Shown here: in pieces, positions 49,615 through 61,081 of the stretch | Layout of the letters: each line of letters starts with the position of its first letter | How positions within the stretch are numbered: the stretch's first letter is position 1 | Source of the DNA: Megamerina dolium | Lineage: Eukaryota > Arthropoda > Insecta > Diptera > Megamerinidae | NCBI GenBank assembly: GCA_963854835.1 | Contig: OY978525.1 | Span: 109,500,917-109,564,916, forward strand | Direction: 5' to 3' | Length of the DNA stretch: 64,000 bases | Program-made: the position numbers and the translations under genes | Notes under the pieces: generated by a model | Database searches by the model: none | Told to the model about the DNA's origin: nothing | What the model saw: the letters and a program-made list of their open reading frames with translations, nothing else

Positions 49615-50766
49615 AAAGTTCTGAGATTTTTTAATAGATGATCCAGACTCATTGCGAGAAGCTCATCTGTCACTGGTTTATGTATGAACTATTCATGACG
49701 GATTTCGTCCATTCGTTTACAAGCTACAGTCGTTTGAGTGACACTACTTTTGCCATGGTAAAAATATTGGAAAAACAGAAGTATCGCATCTTGATCAAAT
49801 ATTATTTTTTTTTTATGGGGAAAAAATTCCAAACAATCATCACAATGGCTGAAGAAATGTTTTCCCACATCTGATCCTTCAAAATTAATAGTTTATAGGT
49901 GGTTTTGTGAGTTTAAAATAGATCGAACAAGCACCGAAATGCACCATGCTCTGTAAGGTCATAAGAGGCTATGAATGTGGAAATCATCAAACAAGTGCAT
50001 CGAATCGATCGAAAAGTGAAGTTGTGCAAGTTAGGTGAGACCGTGGATATTTGAAAAGAACTGGTGGGATACATATACTTTGCACGATGTATTGAATATG
50101 AAAAAGTTATCGGCGTGATTGGTGCCGCGTTTATTGACAGTCGACCAAAAGCGTAGGTTTAACGTTGCTGTAGTGCATTTGAGCGGATTTTTTTTCGATA
50201 TTCTGTTACGATGGAAGTATCGTGGGTCCATTACCGTACCAAACGACCAAAGCGCCAATGCACGGCAGGGAAGATTTTCGCCCAAATTTCTTGGGATGCA
50301 CATGACATAATCGTCATTGACTATCTGCAGAAGGGAAGAACAGAGTTATAGGAGAACATTATGCAGCATTATTGAACAAACTAAACGACGAAATATAGAA
50401 AAAAACGGGCTATTATGGCGAAGAAAAAAGTTCTATACACACATCTTTGAAAACGATGGGCGAATTGAACCAATTACCATTCGAAATGGTTTCTCACCCA
50501 TCATATTCTCAATTATCTATTCTCAAACCTTTAGCGATGGCTCCAGGGAAATGGATTCCGATCCATTGAGCAAGTCATCGTGGAAACAGAGCACTGTTTC
50601 TGATTCTTCGATGTTTCGTACTATAGAAAGGGCATCAAAATGTTGGAAACGCGCAATACCAAGTGTATTGTTCTGGAAAGCAACTATGTTGAGGAATAAA
50701 TGTAATTTTGTCTAAAAAAAACGTTTTTTTTTTATTAAAAATCTTGGACATTTTCAGCCCATGTTG
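49603..50766 (+). mobile_element. mariner element with both ends, decayed
   Basis: TA at 49601-49602 and 50767-50768. Ends share GCTGAAAA and AGATTTTTAATA. Transposase pieces: MVYRWFCEFKIDRTS, LVPRLLTVDQKRR, TWVHH region frameshifted, ISWDAHDIIVIDYLQKG and the end near 50697. Several frame breaks. Confidence 0.82.
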
Positions 50767-50990
50767 TATAAGATCTTCTTGAGCGACTGGTAATGGTTTA
50801 AAAATATACTGATTCAAACATCGCTTAGTAAAATTTCCAAATTCGAAATCTACATTTTTATATTTATTTTATACATATTTGTTACAGAGCCAGCGTTTTT
50901 ACATGTGCTCGGATTTTTTTTTTTTTTTTTTTTTTTTTGTATTTGACCGGATCTCACTTTCACTTATCTTTAAAATATATAATAGTAAGC
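50767..50990. other. Short AT-rich spacer
   Basis: Has a T run of about 29 at 50910-50938. Confidence 0.6.
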
Positions 50991-51150
50991 CACAGACGAC
51001 AGCATACTAAGGTTGCGCTCATCTTTTACCGGTTACTTATCGGTTCTCAGCGAATTTGACAGAATGTTTCGTCACATTAGTTCCAAGGGTCGCATTATTC
51101 ATTCATTATTACGCGATGGTTTAATTTTCAATCTGTTCGCTATTTTCTTA
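50991..51150 (+). repeat. Degenerate direct repeat, copy 1
   Basis: Starts CACAGACGACAGCATACTAA. It matches 51562-51720 over about 150 bp, including TTATCGGTTCTCAG and ATTCATTCATTATTWCGC. Confidence 0.7.
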
Positions 51151-51359
51151 ATTTCTCTCGAAGCTGAACTACTGTGACATCACATTTAGAAAAATTCTCT
51201 CCAATGGGGGCAATCTTCTTTTCTATCATTCTTAGTAGTAAGCCGTTGTTGCTCGAATAAGTCTCTCTAATTACCGTATGGCATAAACTCTCAATATTCA
51301 AAGATTTAAATATTAGGTGAGGTAAAAGGAATTTTTGTATTAAATTGAATGTTTTATTT

Positions 51360-51510
51360 ATTTATATAGTTCCAAACGGTTTTTTGTGAAATGTTTAGCT
51401 TCTGGGCAATAGAAAAAGTGCTTACATGACGGTCAGACTCGACGATTTCCATTGTTTTATCGATATTTTCGACAATTGGCCTTGCATCTTTGACATCAAA
51501 ATTACTGCAC
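51360..51510 (-). mobile_element. mariner fragment (SETMAR-like family)
   Basis: On -: [20 protein letters not shown] and [19 protein letters not shown], a small piece of the family at 27024. It is bracketed by the two direct repeats at 50991 and 51562. Confidence 0.8.
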
Positions 51511-51561
51511 TCTATTCCCCAACTTTTCGAAGTTATAAAAATATTTTTCCGCCATTTGTGC

Positions 51562-51720
51562 CACAGATGGCAGAATACTAAGGTTGCACCCATCATTTAT
51601 CGGTTCTCAGTGAATTTAACAGAATCAGCTGTGTCTGTGACGTCACATTGGTCCAATGGTTGCTTTATTCATTCATTATTTCGCATTGTTTGCCATTTTT
51701 ATTTGTTCACTATTTTGTCA
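51562..51720 (+). repeat. Degenerate direct repeat, copy 2
   Basis: Starts CACAGATGGCAGAATACTAA; see copy 1. Confidence 0.7.
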
Positions 51721-54079
51721 TTTTCTCATTTCATATTCATTCTTGATTTACAAATAACACTGCTCTGATAGAAAATATAGATTGTTGAAGAGATTTGTTG
51801 CTTGTTTTTTTTTTTTAAACATCGATAATTAAATTGTATTTTATAAGCTTTGACAAAAATAAAATTCTAGCAAAGCAAAAAAAATGGATTCTACTCTCGT
51901 CTGCATAAAAGAATATGAAGATCATTCTGAATAGATTCATAGACATGGGGTGAGAAAATTTCATTTTATTTAATCGACTTGTAAAAAGAACTTATCATTT
52001 CGATATGTTAAAATTTTTGTTTCTATTATCAGTATGTTGCTCGCTTGTTCAAGAAATATAGAATTTTATTGTTTTATTGACGAAAAAAAATTAATTATAG
52101 TTCGAAATGGATATTATATAAAAATAAGATCCTTTTTTTATTATTCCGACATTTATTCCATAAAAGTGCACAATAACATTAGTACTTGCATATGTACATA
52201 CATATGCAAATACCTGGATACATGCAAGTACGTATGTAGGTACATGTATCTGGTAAAAACTTGTGTAATTTTATGGAATCATATATAGTATGTGTACATC
52301 GATACATTAGTTTAAAGTAAAAAAAAAAAATAAATACAACAATTCAGAAAAAAAAAATACTGGGCTTTACAAACATTTTCTACTCTATCTTTCCACTAAA
52401 TAACATATAAATACTTATATAAATGTATTGAAAATAAAAAGAAATTCATATGTGAGGGAAAAGTAGATATTTGCAATTAATAATAATAATAATAATAACA
52501 GAGAAATATATTATGTATGCTACATATACATACAAACAGGACATATGTACATGAAACTCATTTTGAAACAAAATCATATCAAATAAACAAATTTATACAT
52601 ACACATACACATTAACATAGTATATATCTACATTGTACACAAAATGAATAATGGAAAAAAATTAAATAATGCATATGTACACACACACACACACACACAT
52701 GCGTACACATATTAATAAAAAAAAAAGTACAAACATATAAATTGTGTTTAATTGTAATTGTAACATGACATATGATGCGTTAAGAAATTGTACAATGAAT
52801 TTAAAATTATAATGATTGAATGAAATAGAAATTAAAAAAAAAAGTATTATTACAATCAATTATTGTTATTGAATATCTAAATAGAGAATGTTCAACGTAC
52901 ATACATACATATATTCACACACACACACAAATGAATATTATGGGTATTTAAATAGAAGAGACGACGATTTCATGAAAACCAATACCTTCAAAACAACAAC
53001 TAACATTTACATATATGAAATTAAAAAAAGAAAACCAAATCACTTTAACATAATTCATATATATACGATATATACAAACATATTTATGCATGCAAATTGC
53101 TATGTAAAAAAAATATAAATATATATATACTCACATACACACACTCATATATATAAAAGTTATGTTTATATTTTATTAATACATAGTAGTTATGTATTAT
53201 AATCATCAAGTAAGTTTTATTATAAATCAAAATCTATTCAAATGTTATAAATTAGAATATCAAAGAGAAAACGAAACGAATCCAAATTTTAAATAACAAT
53301 AAACTGTAAAAGCAAAAAAAAATAACAAAAAAAAAAAAGAAAGAGATAATACTTAATTATAATAAATAAAATATACTACAATATAATATATACATATTTA
53401 TTAAAATTAATTAAAAATATTATAATTTTTTTCATTTCGTTTGAAACTCATTTAAGAAAATTTAAAAAACATGTAAAAAAAAAAAATAAAATAAAATTGA
53501 CTAATATTAAAATTGATTTCCATTTTATGCATTTTCTTATCACTTATTTTCGTAAATAATAAGAGGAAGCATTGATATATGTACGACCACAATTTTTGAT
53601 AAGAGATAACTTATTGAGAGCATTACAGTGTATATGGAAAGTTTCCGCTTGCACATGTCCACATAATATTCACAAATATATAATCAACTAGAGCAACAAA
53701 AAAAAATAGTAATAATAATAATAAATAAATAAGAGATAAGATTTTCATTAATATATTCTAATCCATACTAATATATACTAAATATGGTATACTATATATA
53801 TAATTATAAATTATACCTACATATCTCTATCATGTAGTAATACTTAACCCTTTTACTACTGATGAGACTTATGGTGGACATGTAATTTAAAGTTTTGTTA
53901 CAAAAAAAAACTGACTAATCTTTCCCCAACTTTACAAGCCATAATGACTTTGTTAAATTAGTCGTCATTCGTGTGTTTGTAATTACTGTTAGCGCGTTTT
54001 GTAAACCTTGATTCAAGTACTAAATTCTTTATGTACCGTATTTTAAATATATAATATATATTTATAAATCCTATAGTTC
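51721..54079. other. AT-rich intergenic DNA, no gene seen
   Basis: Microsatellites ((AC)n at 52680-52700 and 52916-52930, (AAT)n at about 52480-52500), A runs and TACATA/TATG repeats. No coding potential recognised. Confidence 0.6.
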
Positions 54080-54460
54080 CAAGGAGGAACAAAGGGCCAC
54101 AACAAATTTTCTGCATTCAGATCTGTCTTGTGCCAGCCTCTTAACTTCACTCCAGCTAAGGTTCACAGCGCGGGTTTCCGACTCCAGCGGTCTTCTCCAA
54201 GTATTCGCCGGCCTTCCTCGTCTTCGGGTGCTTGTGGGTTCCAATCAATGGCGTTTCTTGTTAGGTCTTCGCTTTGTCTACGCAGAACATGGCCGATCCA
54301 GCTCCATTTTCTCTTCCGAATTTCAATGAGTACTGGCGTTGGCTGCGTCTTGCTCCATAGGTCAGCATTTGATATAATGTTAGGCCAGCAAATTTTCAGA
54401 ATCTTGCGTAAACAGCGATTTATGTAGACTTGCAGAGCATTTACATGCATATAAACTTTG
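54080..54460 (-). mobile_element. LINE 3' fragment, antisense
   Basis: On -: LQVYINRCLRKILKICWPNI, LWSKTQPTPV and IRKRKWSWIGHVLRR, the C-terminal region of an RTE/CR1-like retrotransposon. It is a different family from the (TTAC)n LINEs. Confidence 0.78.
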
Positions 54461-54889
54461 AAAAAAAGCATTGAAAGTATAAATTTGGTAATCATATCAT
54501 AATAAATAATAAATTTTCAATTTATTATGTTCACAAAAATAAGCTGTATATGAGTCAATATACATAAAAATTCATCAGGGCATAGTATTCCTCGCTTGCT
54601 TCTAAAATAAGGTCGCTAAAGTCCAACAGCGTTCTTATGTATGTTTATATACTTTTCAAAACATTTAATCACAATTGATTCTATAATTATCCGTAATTTT
54701 TCTTGACATCTTCCAAAATTTTCCAGCTCATGAAAATACATTTAAAAATATGATTAAATTTAAATTTCTTTATTTCCCGATTCCTTTTGAGGATATTGCT
54801 GTGGAATTTTTGGCAGGGAAAACAATCAGTTGTATAGCTTTCTGTTAAAAATCGCAAAAATCTCTATTATTACAGCATATGAAATTATA
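54461..54889. other. No gene seen
   Basis: AT-rich spacer between two LINE fragments. Confidence 0.5.
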
Positions 54890-55170
54890 TTTAACCCTAC
54901 TTCCCTACTTTCCCTCCTATTTTCTCAGGGAACATTTTGATTCTTGCAAGTTCAAGTTCAGACAGATTGATAGTCTGTAGTAGTTCCTTCGCGAGTGTTT
55001 GTTTTCTCACCCGGATAAGTGCTGGGTATTCTGTGATTAGGTGTATGGATGTCTCATCGTCCTCCATACAGAATTTGCATATTTCGCTGTCTGTCAGTTT
55101 CAGACGGGTTTTATGTTTGTTTAATAAACAATATCTACTGAAGTTCCCATACATTGTATCAAAAATAATA
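54890..55170 (-). mobile_element. LINE 3' fragment, antisense
   Basis: On -: NFSRYCLLNKHKTRLKLTDS and CKFCMEDDETSIHLITEYPA, the C-terminal Cys-containing end seen in RNase H-bearing LINEs, related to 46670-47035. It is truncated. Confidence 0.75.
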
Positions 55171-55397
55171 CTCTAGGGAAGTAAGGTTCGATTCTAACCC
55201 GAGATTTGGAGAGATTTTTAGTTGAAATGATAGAATTTTGAGCTACCTGAAGCTATAATTTAGTAACCATACTTCAATTCTACAGTAGTAATTAAATTAA
55301 TGGCATGTAGTCACAGTAAAAATATTGTCGATAAAAAAAAAATGGAATCGATTTTTTAACAGAAATATCGGAAATTTGCCAACAATTGTCTGTACTA

Positions 55398-56340
55398 TCA
55401 AAAGGTTTTCCAGTAGGGACATAACAATTTCGTATCTTTATATGAACGCACCCTTAAATTTTTTTAATCAACTGTCAATGTCAAAACGTTAGTTAAAGTC
55501 AACATTTTCATCATGGTAAAGTTCACGAACCAGCAACGTTTGAAAATTATTAAAAATTACTACCGAAATTCTGAGTCGGTTGTCGCAACTTTAAGAGCGA
55601 AAAATCATCTTCAGCGATGAAGCTCATTTCTGGCTCAATAGCTTTGTCAATAAGCAAAATATGCGTTATTGGTCAGCAACAAACCCACAAGTGCTTCTTG
55701 AGAAACCGTTGCACCCGCAAAAAGTTACTGTTTTGCGGGTGCGGTTTTCATGCCGGAGGTGTGATTGGGCCGTATTTTTTCGTGAATGAAAACGGCCGTC
55801 ATGTTACCGTCAATGGAGAGCGCTTATCGTGCTATGTTGGATGATTATTTGTGGCCAGAATTGAATGAACTTGACATCAGCGATATGTGGTTTCAATAAG
55901 ACGATGCCATTAGCCATACAGCATACGTCACAATCGATTTATTGCAAGGCAAATTCGGTGAACGTGTTATCTCGAAAAATGGTCCGGTCGAATAGCCGCC
56001 TCGTTCATGCGATCTAACACCATTGGATTTCTTTTTATGGGGCTTTATCAAGTCACTGGTCTATGCCAACAAGCCAGCAACTTTAGACGAGCTCAAAGGC
56101 AACATTCAACGCGAAATTGCCAACATTCCGGTCGAAATGTGTGCTAGAGTGGTGGAAAATTGGGTCCAAAGAATCGACCGCTGTAAACGGGCTCGTAGTG
56201 GTCATTTGAATGAAATCGAATTTCACTCATAAAATGCAATGCTTGCAATATATCCACAATAAATTTGAACTCAATATCTCAAATATTTCTGTGTTTTATT
56301 AATAGATAAAATTGTTATGTCCCTAATGGAAAACCCTTTA
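55398..56340 (+). mobile_element. DD41D mariner-like element with both ends, internally deleted
   Basis: TA-flanked. Ends share GGTTTTCCAKTAGGGACAT and AACAATTT. Transposase: MVKFTNQQRLKIIKNYYRNS start at 55514, then a direct jump to [12 protein letters not shown] (most of the DNA-binding domain deleted), [14 protein letters not shown], and CDLTPLDFFLWGFI at about 56010. The second catalytic motif is frameshifted and carries stops. Length 943 bp. Confidence 0.87.
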
Positions 56341-56601
56341 TAAACTGGGTAATTGAGAGTTGCAATCCTCTATATACATATACATATATATTATTACTAT
56401 ATCTTCTCACAAGGTGAGCAAAGTAATATTTGCCTGTGAGAATAGAAAAATAAACCAATAAATCAATAACATTCAAAAATAATTTTTATTGCAGAGTAAA
56501 ATTCAAATTCAAATGGATTTTTCGAATAGAGAATGCAACATTTTGTTCAGATAGTTTGAAACAAATCACATTTTGGGATTCTCAAAAATATCGTCATTTC
56601 T
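56341..56601. other. No gene seen
   Basis: AT-rich spacer. Confidence 0.5.
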
Positions 56602-56830
56602 AGGTTAGGTTAGGTTATGTGGCTGTCCTCTCTCTGAGAATACACACGTAGGCCAGAAAGGCGATTGTGTGATACAATTGAGCTTCTCTTCCAACATTGT
56701 GTGTGTTAAATTTGGATAGCATTAGATGGGACCTACTTATATTAGCCGGTTCCGAACGGCAGAGCCCTTGTGACCTGATTTTAAATTAGTTTTGTCACAG
56801 AGCTGCCATTTTTATAACTTCTTTGGTCTG
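56602..56830 (-). repeat. Dispersed repeat 'ATGTGG', diverged copy with (TTAGG)n tail
   Basis: Starts with three TAGGT-type pentamers, then TATGTGG. Downstream it shares GATAGCATTAGATGGGACC, TTAGCCGGTTYCGAA and TTTTGTCACA with 13224-13500. Confidence 0.6.
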
Positions 56831-56983
56831 CTTTTACAATAATTTCCTAAACTTGTAACAGGCGCTCTTTCTTTAGTTACCCATATCATCCCCATTGGTA
56901 GATGGCAAAGGTTTAGAAGTGGCGGTAGTTAAAGGGTTATCAATAATTCTAATAATTTTGTAATTTTCTTATCTACATAACAG

Positions 56984-57114
56984 CACCCAAATCAGTGTCA
57001 AGATTGTTGAATATTTCAATTAGCGATGAAAGCGAAACACGATTTATTAGTGAAATTCAAAATTTACTCAACAAATGTGTCAACAACAAAAAACAAAAAA
57101 AAAAGAATGAATAG
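56984..57114 (+). CDS. Candidate terminal exon, gene unknown
   Basis: After tttcttatctacataacag the frame CA|CCC AAA TCA runs 42 codons to TAG 57112-57114. The peptide reads PKSVSRLLNISISDESETRF, then ISEIQNLLNKC and a Lys-rich end; an amphipathic helix is likely. Joined to a phase-1 donor such as channel exon 14 it would give a short alternative tail, but it could belong to another gene or be chance. Confidence 0.35.
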
Positions 57115-58102
57115 AAAACGTAAATAAATAAATAAATTAAATAAATAAATTATATTACATAAAAAAAATACACACACACTCACAAAGCGATACAAGAAAA
57201 TCATCAATAGAATGAAAAATATAAAAAAGAAAAGAAAAAAAGCAGAAAAACAAGTCAAATGCAGCGTCATTTCTTGCGTCTTTCATTAATAAGAAAATCT
57301 AAACGGACAAGTATCTTTCGAATACATATTCTACATTTTATTTGCATATACATACTTACGTACATACCCAAGTATATATTGTATTTTTTGTATACAAAAG
57401 AAAATAACAAAGAGAATTATAAGAACGGCACACACAGAACAGGTTCTGCTTTATCCACATCACTTTGCTTCAATTTTCTTCGTAGTTTGTCTTTGCCATG
57501 GACAGAATAATCTTCGAATAAAAATTAGCACTTGCACTTCAAAACTCATCTCCGATGCGTATATATGATAGGTAAATTCAAATATGTGAATGTGAAGTTC
57601 AGCGACCTTACTTACCTGGCTAGTTGCAGCAACATTTGTGCCAATCCCAAGTTTCTTTTTTTTTTTACAATAAAACAACATCAAACAATATAAACGCAAA
57701 GAACTTGTTTTCGTACATGAGAATTTTTTTTGTTTACTTTTGTGCTTTTTACTTCTTAGATGTGTGTATAGTATATACAAGTATGTTGTATTTTTTTTTT
57801 GTAGATCTAGGGAATTCGTACAGTAAGTATAGTAAATGCATAACCATTGTTGTAGTTTCTTAAGAAATTATTTCAATATATGTATATAATCTATATTTGT
57901 TTATACATAGTAATTATGAAACGGAAGGCAGAGAAATAATATTACAACATATTTATTATTATTTATTTGAATTGTGTTCTTTTAATAGAATGAATTAAAA
58001 AAAAATATATTAAAAAGATTGCTTTTATTTTCAATTATGAATTCTTATTAGCTTTCTCTCTAATGTCACACACGAATGTTAATTTACTACGGCAATGCGT
58101 AT
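57115..58102. other. Intergenic, no gene seen
   Basis: AT-rich. Short ORFs on both strands have no motif. The region lies 3' of the cyclophilin gene. Confidence 0.55.
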
Positions 58103-58502
58103 TTATTCTGCATCAGCCTTTGATACAGAGAATGGCTCACTAACTGGCAAAGAACCAGAGTTGGCAATAGTGACATCCTTAACAGGACGATCTCTTCCAT
58201 CGGTTTCGGTCTTTTCAATGGCACGCACAACATCCATACCGGATAGTATTTTACCAAATACAACATGACGCCCATCAAGCCAAGACGTCTTCTTGGTGGT
58301 AATGAAGAACTGTGAACCGTTTGTGTCCTTGCCAGCATTGGCCATGCTTAACCAACCAGCACCATAATGCTTCAGTTTGAAATTCTCATCTTCGAAACGT
58401 TCACCATAAATAGAGCGTCCACCAGTGCCGTCGCCCTTTGTGAAATCACCACCTTGAATCATAAAGTCTTTGATGACACGATGGAATTTGCTGCCCTTAT
58501 AA
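58103..58502 (-). CDS. Cyclophilin exon 3
   Basis: T|TAT AAG GGC after ctgtattacag, running to TAA at 58103-58105; holds most of the catalytic domain. Confidence 0.95.
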
Positions 58503-59664
58503 CTGTAATACAGAAACAAATGTAAAAAATGTGTTCAATTTATATGTAATCTATTTTATGACGTCCAACAAAATATTTCGACTCAAAGAAAGTCATTCTT
58601 TAGCAAAACCATTTTGAACAAACCTCTAAAAATCTAATTATTTTGAGGACTTATTTAATAAGACTGTTTATTGAGAAAACTAGAAACATTTATTCATAGA
58701 AAACGCGCTTTTGTAAAGTTTTTTTCAAAACGGTTTAGCATACGAATGGATTTTCAATATAAATAAAATAAACCAAAATTCATTTTAAGCTGATAAGAAC
58801 AGCACCACTTTTTATGTAGGGCCAGGCTGATGTATAAATTGTGTTAATTTGCCAGTAATTTATTATATTCTTTCATCGGATCAATCTAATGTTCAAATCA
58901 AAATGATGACAATGCTGTGGCATCTACATACATACATGTGTTTATATCACATATGATTGTGATATTTTTAGTTTAGTAGCAAAATTACAACCAGAAGTCT
59001 TCCTTGGTTTTATATGCGCATATGCATATTCAAGTCAGCTTCAAATTGAACAATTATGATTTGAGTAATTGACAATTACAACGAAAAAAAAAACGGTGTC
59101 AAGTGGATATTCACTTTAAATTATATTCATTATGTATTAACTTGAGTAATTCAGACAATTGAATAATTTGAACATTAGTTGAATCACATGACGATGCAAA
59201 ATTATTTGCATCAAATACAATTGTGCTCGACAAACAAATAATTCAGCTGACTATAATACATATGTATGTATGTAGTACAAACGAATCATTTTATGCTTCG
59301 CTAATAGTTATATGTAAACTTACCCTTCGCCTTCTGGTTTTTCAGCCAACTCTTTAAAGTTTCGCACTGTCTTTTCTACAGTTTTGCCAAAAAGACCAAT
59401 TTCAATGCGTCCAGCAGGTTCACCACCAATTGTGATGTCAAAGAAAACCTACGCGAGTCACAAACGTACAATAAGAACAATTGGATATTTATAAATATGA
59501 GAAAATAAGAAGCAGATATGTACATTGATCACGAAAAAAAAAATTGATGTATCAGAATAAAGTTTGTATTATACCTTATCTGTTACTTTAGGTCCTTTAC
59601 TATCATCAGCAACAGCAGTACCAGCCACTAGTGCTACTAGGCACAATCCCAAAAACAATTTCAT
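58103..59664 (-). CDS. Cyclophilin B-type peptidyl-prolyl cis-trans isomerase (secretory pathway)
   Basis: Three exons: 59664-59575, 59448-59324 and 58502-58103 (615 nt, 204 aa plus stop), with GT/AG borders and consistent phase. It begins with a signal peptide ([19 protein letters not shown]), so it enters the ER. The isomerase domain follows: [52 protein letters not shown] and [12 protein letters not shown]. The known active-site set (Arg and Phe of FHR..F, Met-Gln of MIQGG, Phe of FFIT, Trp and His of W-LDGRH) is intact. It catalyses proline isomerisation during folding of secreted proteins. Length fits animal cyclophilin B, resembling Drosophila CG2852. The C-terminus SKADAE is not a KDEL signal. 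Confidence 0.95.
58503..59323 (-). other. Cyclophilin intron 2
   Basis: 821-bp AT-rich intron with no element recognised. Confidence 0.85.
59324..59448 (-). CDS. Cyclophilin exon 2
   Basis: From V-F-F-D to EKPEGEG, ending GG|GTAAGT. Confidence 0.94.
59575..59664 (-). CDS. Cyclophilin exon 1 (signal peptide)
   Basis: 30 codons from ATG at 59664, ending AAG|GTATAA. Confidence 0.92.
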
Positions 59665-60299
59665 TTCTTTTGTACTATTTTATTTCTTATAGATAATAAA
59701 ATAAAAATAAAAAACTTTATATGAAAATACCACCGCTCTTTAATTTTTCCCCGATGCCGTCAGCAGTTTAATAGCAAATGAACAACGAAAATCAGATGAG
59801 CGAGCTTCGTACCCTATAGAAACGTAAAATACAACACATAAAAATACACGCAGCATTTTTTACACATAAGCAAAACGCTGCTGCTGTGAATTTATGGGGG
59901 GAAGCAAGAATAACGAAAGAAAATCGCAAGAAATTTGGAGGTATAAATAATGGACACGTAATCGAAGAATGAGAATGTGTAAAAGATGCATAAATAAGAA
60001 TAAGATTAGAATTAGATTTCTTGAGAAAATAATTTTGAAAAAGAAACCAGTAACGCAGTTCGTTAAATATTGGCAATATTATTGTCAACTGTGCATATCA
60101 ACTAGATTTGTTTTGTGGTTACATATTTAAGAAATCAGCAAATTGATACACCTTGATTAAAGAAATGGATTTTTGGCATTCCATAATCAACTCTAACAAA
60201 TTGGAAACCAATATTTTTATAATCATCGCCACTAAGGCAATGTTATGCAAACGTTTATGGTTACGTCGTTGTCACCGGATGTTTAGAATGCAAAATATA
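59665..60299. other. Cyclophilin upstream region
   Basis: Should hold its promoter and 5' UTR. No TATA or initiator could be assigned with confidence. Confidence 0.5.
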
Positions 60300-60680
60300 G
60301 TGAGATATTACTCTATCAAACTTTTGCTGCACAGCCAATGGAATTGTTGTTGTGTTGAGGAATGGACACAGCAAAAAAGAGGAATGAATTGTTCACTTTA
60401 AACTTTTCTTTGCTGTCGCTTTGTGGGATATCACACTTTCAAGCTTTTGCTGACGATATTTTTCTTGTTTTACTCTCTCGTCAATGTTTTGTTTGATGCT
60501 ATATTCCACTTTCAAACTTTTGTTGTAATATATATTAGTGTATATCTACAGCTCTGGCCAAGCGACGCCATCTAATTTGACGGTCCGATACGATAGCAAT
60601 CGGACAGCGCAGCGACAGCAATGTAAACTCAACATAATAACAGCTGTGCAGCAAACGTTTGATAGTTTGAGTTTAAACGT
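60300..60680. repeat. Short repeats around CTATCAAACTTTTGCTGCAC
   Basis: Near copies of the TTTCAA-CTTTTGCTG core lie at 60313, 60436 and 60508. An inverted copy covering CTATCAAACGTTTGCTGCAC lies at about 60645-60668. The inverted pair spans about 350 bp and may be a degenerate MITE. Confidence 0.5.
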
Positions 60681-61081
60681 GTAATATCCCACATAGATAC
60701 GAATTGTGAGTTGCATTCGATTTTCGAATGCTGAAAATGTAAAACTGAAACTCCATACCAGGGATTCAAGATTCGAAATTTTGACATTTCGGAGTCAATA
60801 TTTGTAAACATCTTTATTATAGAGACTATTCTTATGCTATGGCTTGACCGGCTTTTCTAATCATGTTTAACAGTAAACATGCTTTCATAAAGCTGGCTTC
60901 ACAAGTATATCCATGCGACTCTGCAAATGACAGCAATTTGCTTCTATTGTGTTTTATACAATGCTCACCAGCGCAATAACGCAACGCAGTGCAACTTTAC
61001 CCATCACTATTCGTCATAACTGTGGTCTTATTATAAACTGCTGTCAGTCACAAGTAAACAAATATTTGTTAATTTTGAACA
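60681..61081. other. Upstream region of the intact mariner ORF
   Basis: No clear inverted terminal repeat found. The ATG at 61082 follows ttgttaattttgaaca. Confidence 0.5.

Noticed and set aside
60153..60401. 82-codon ORF beginning MIKEMDFWHS as a gene
   Set aside because: It overlaps the short repeat cluster and has no domain; likely chance.
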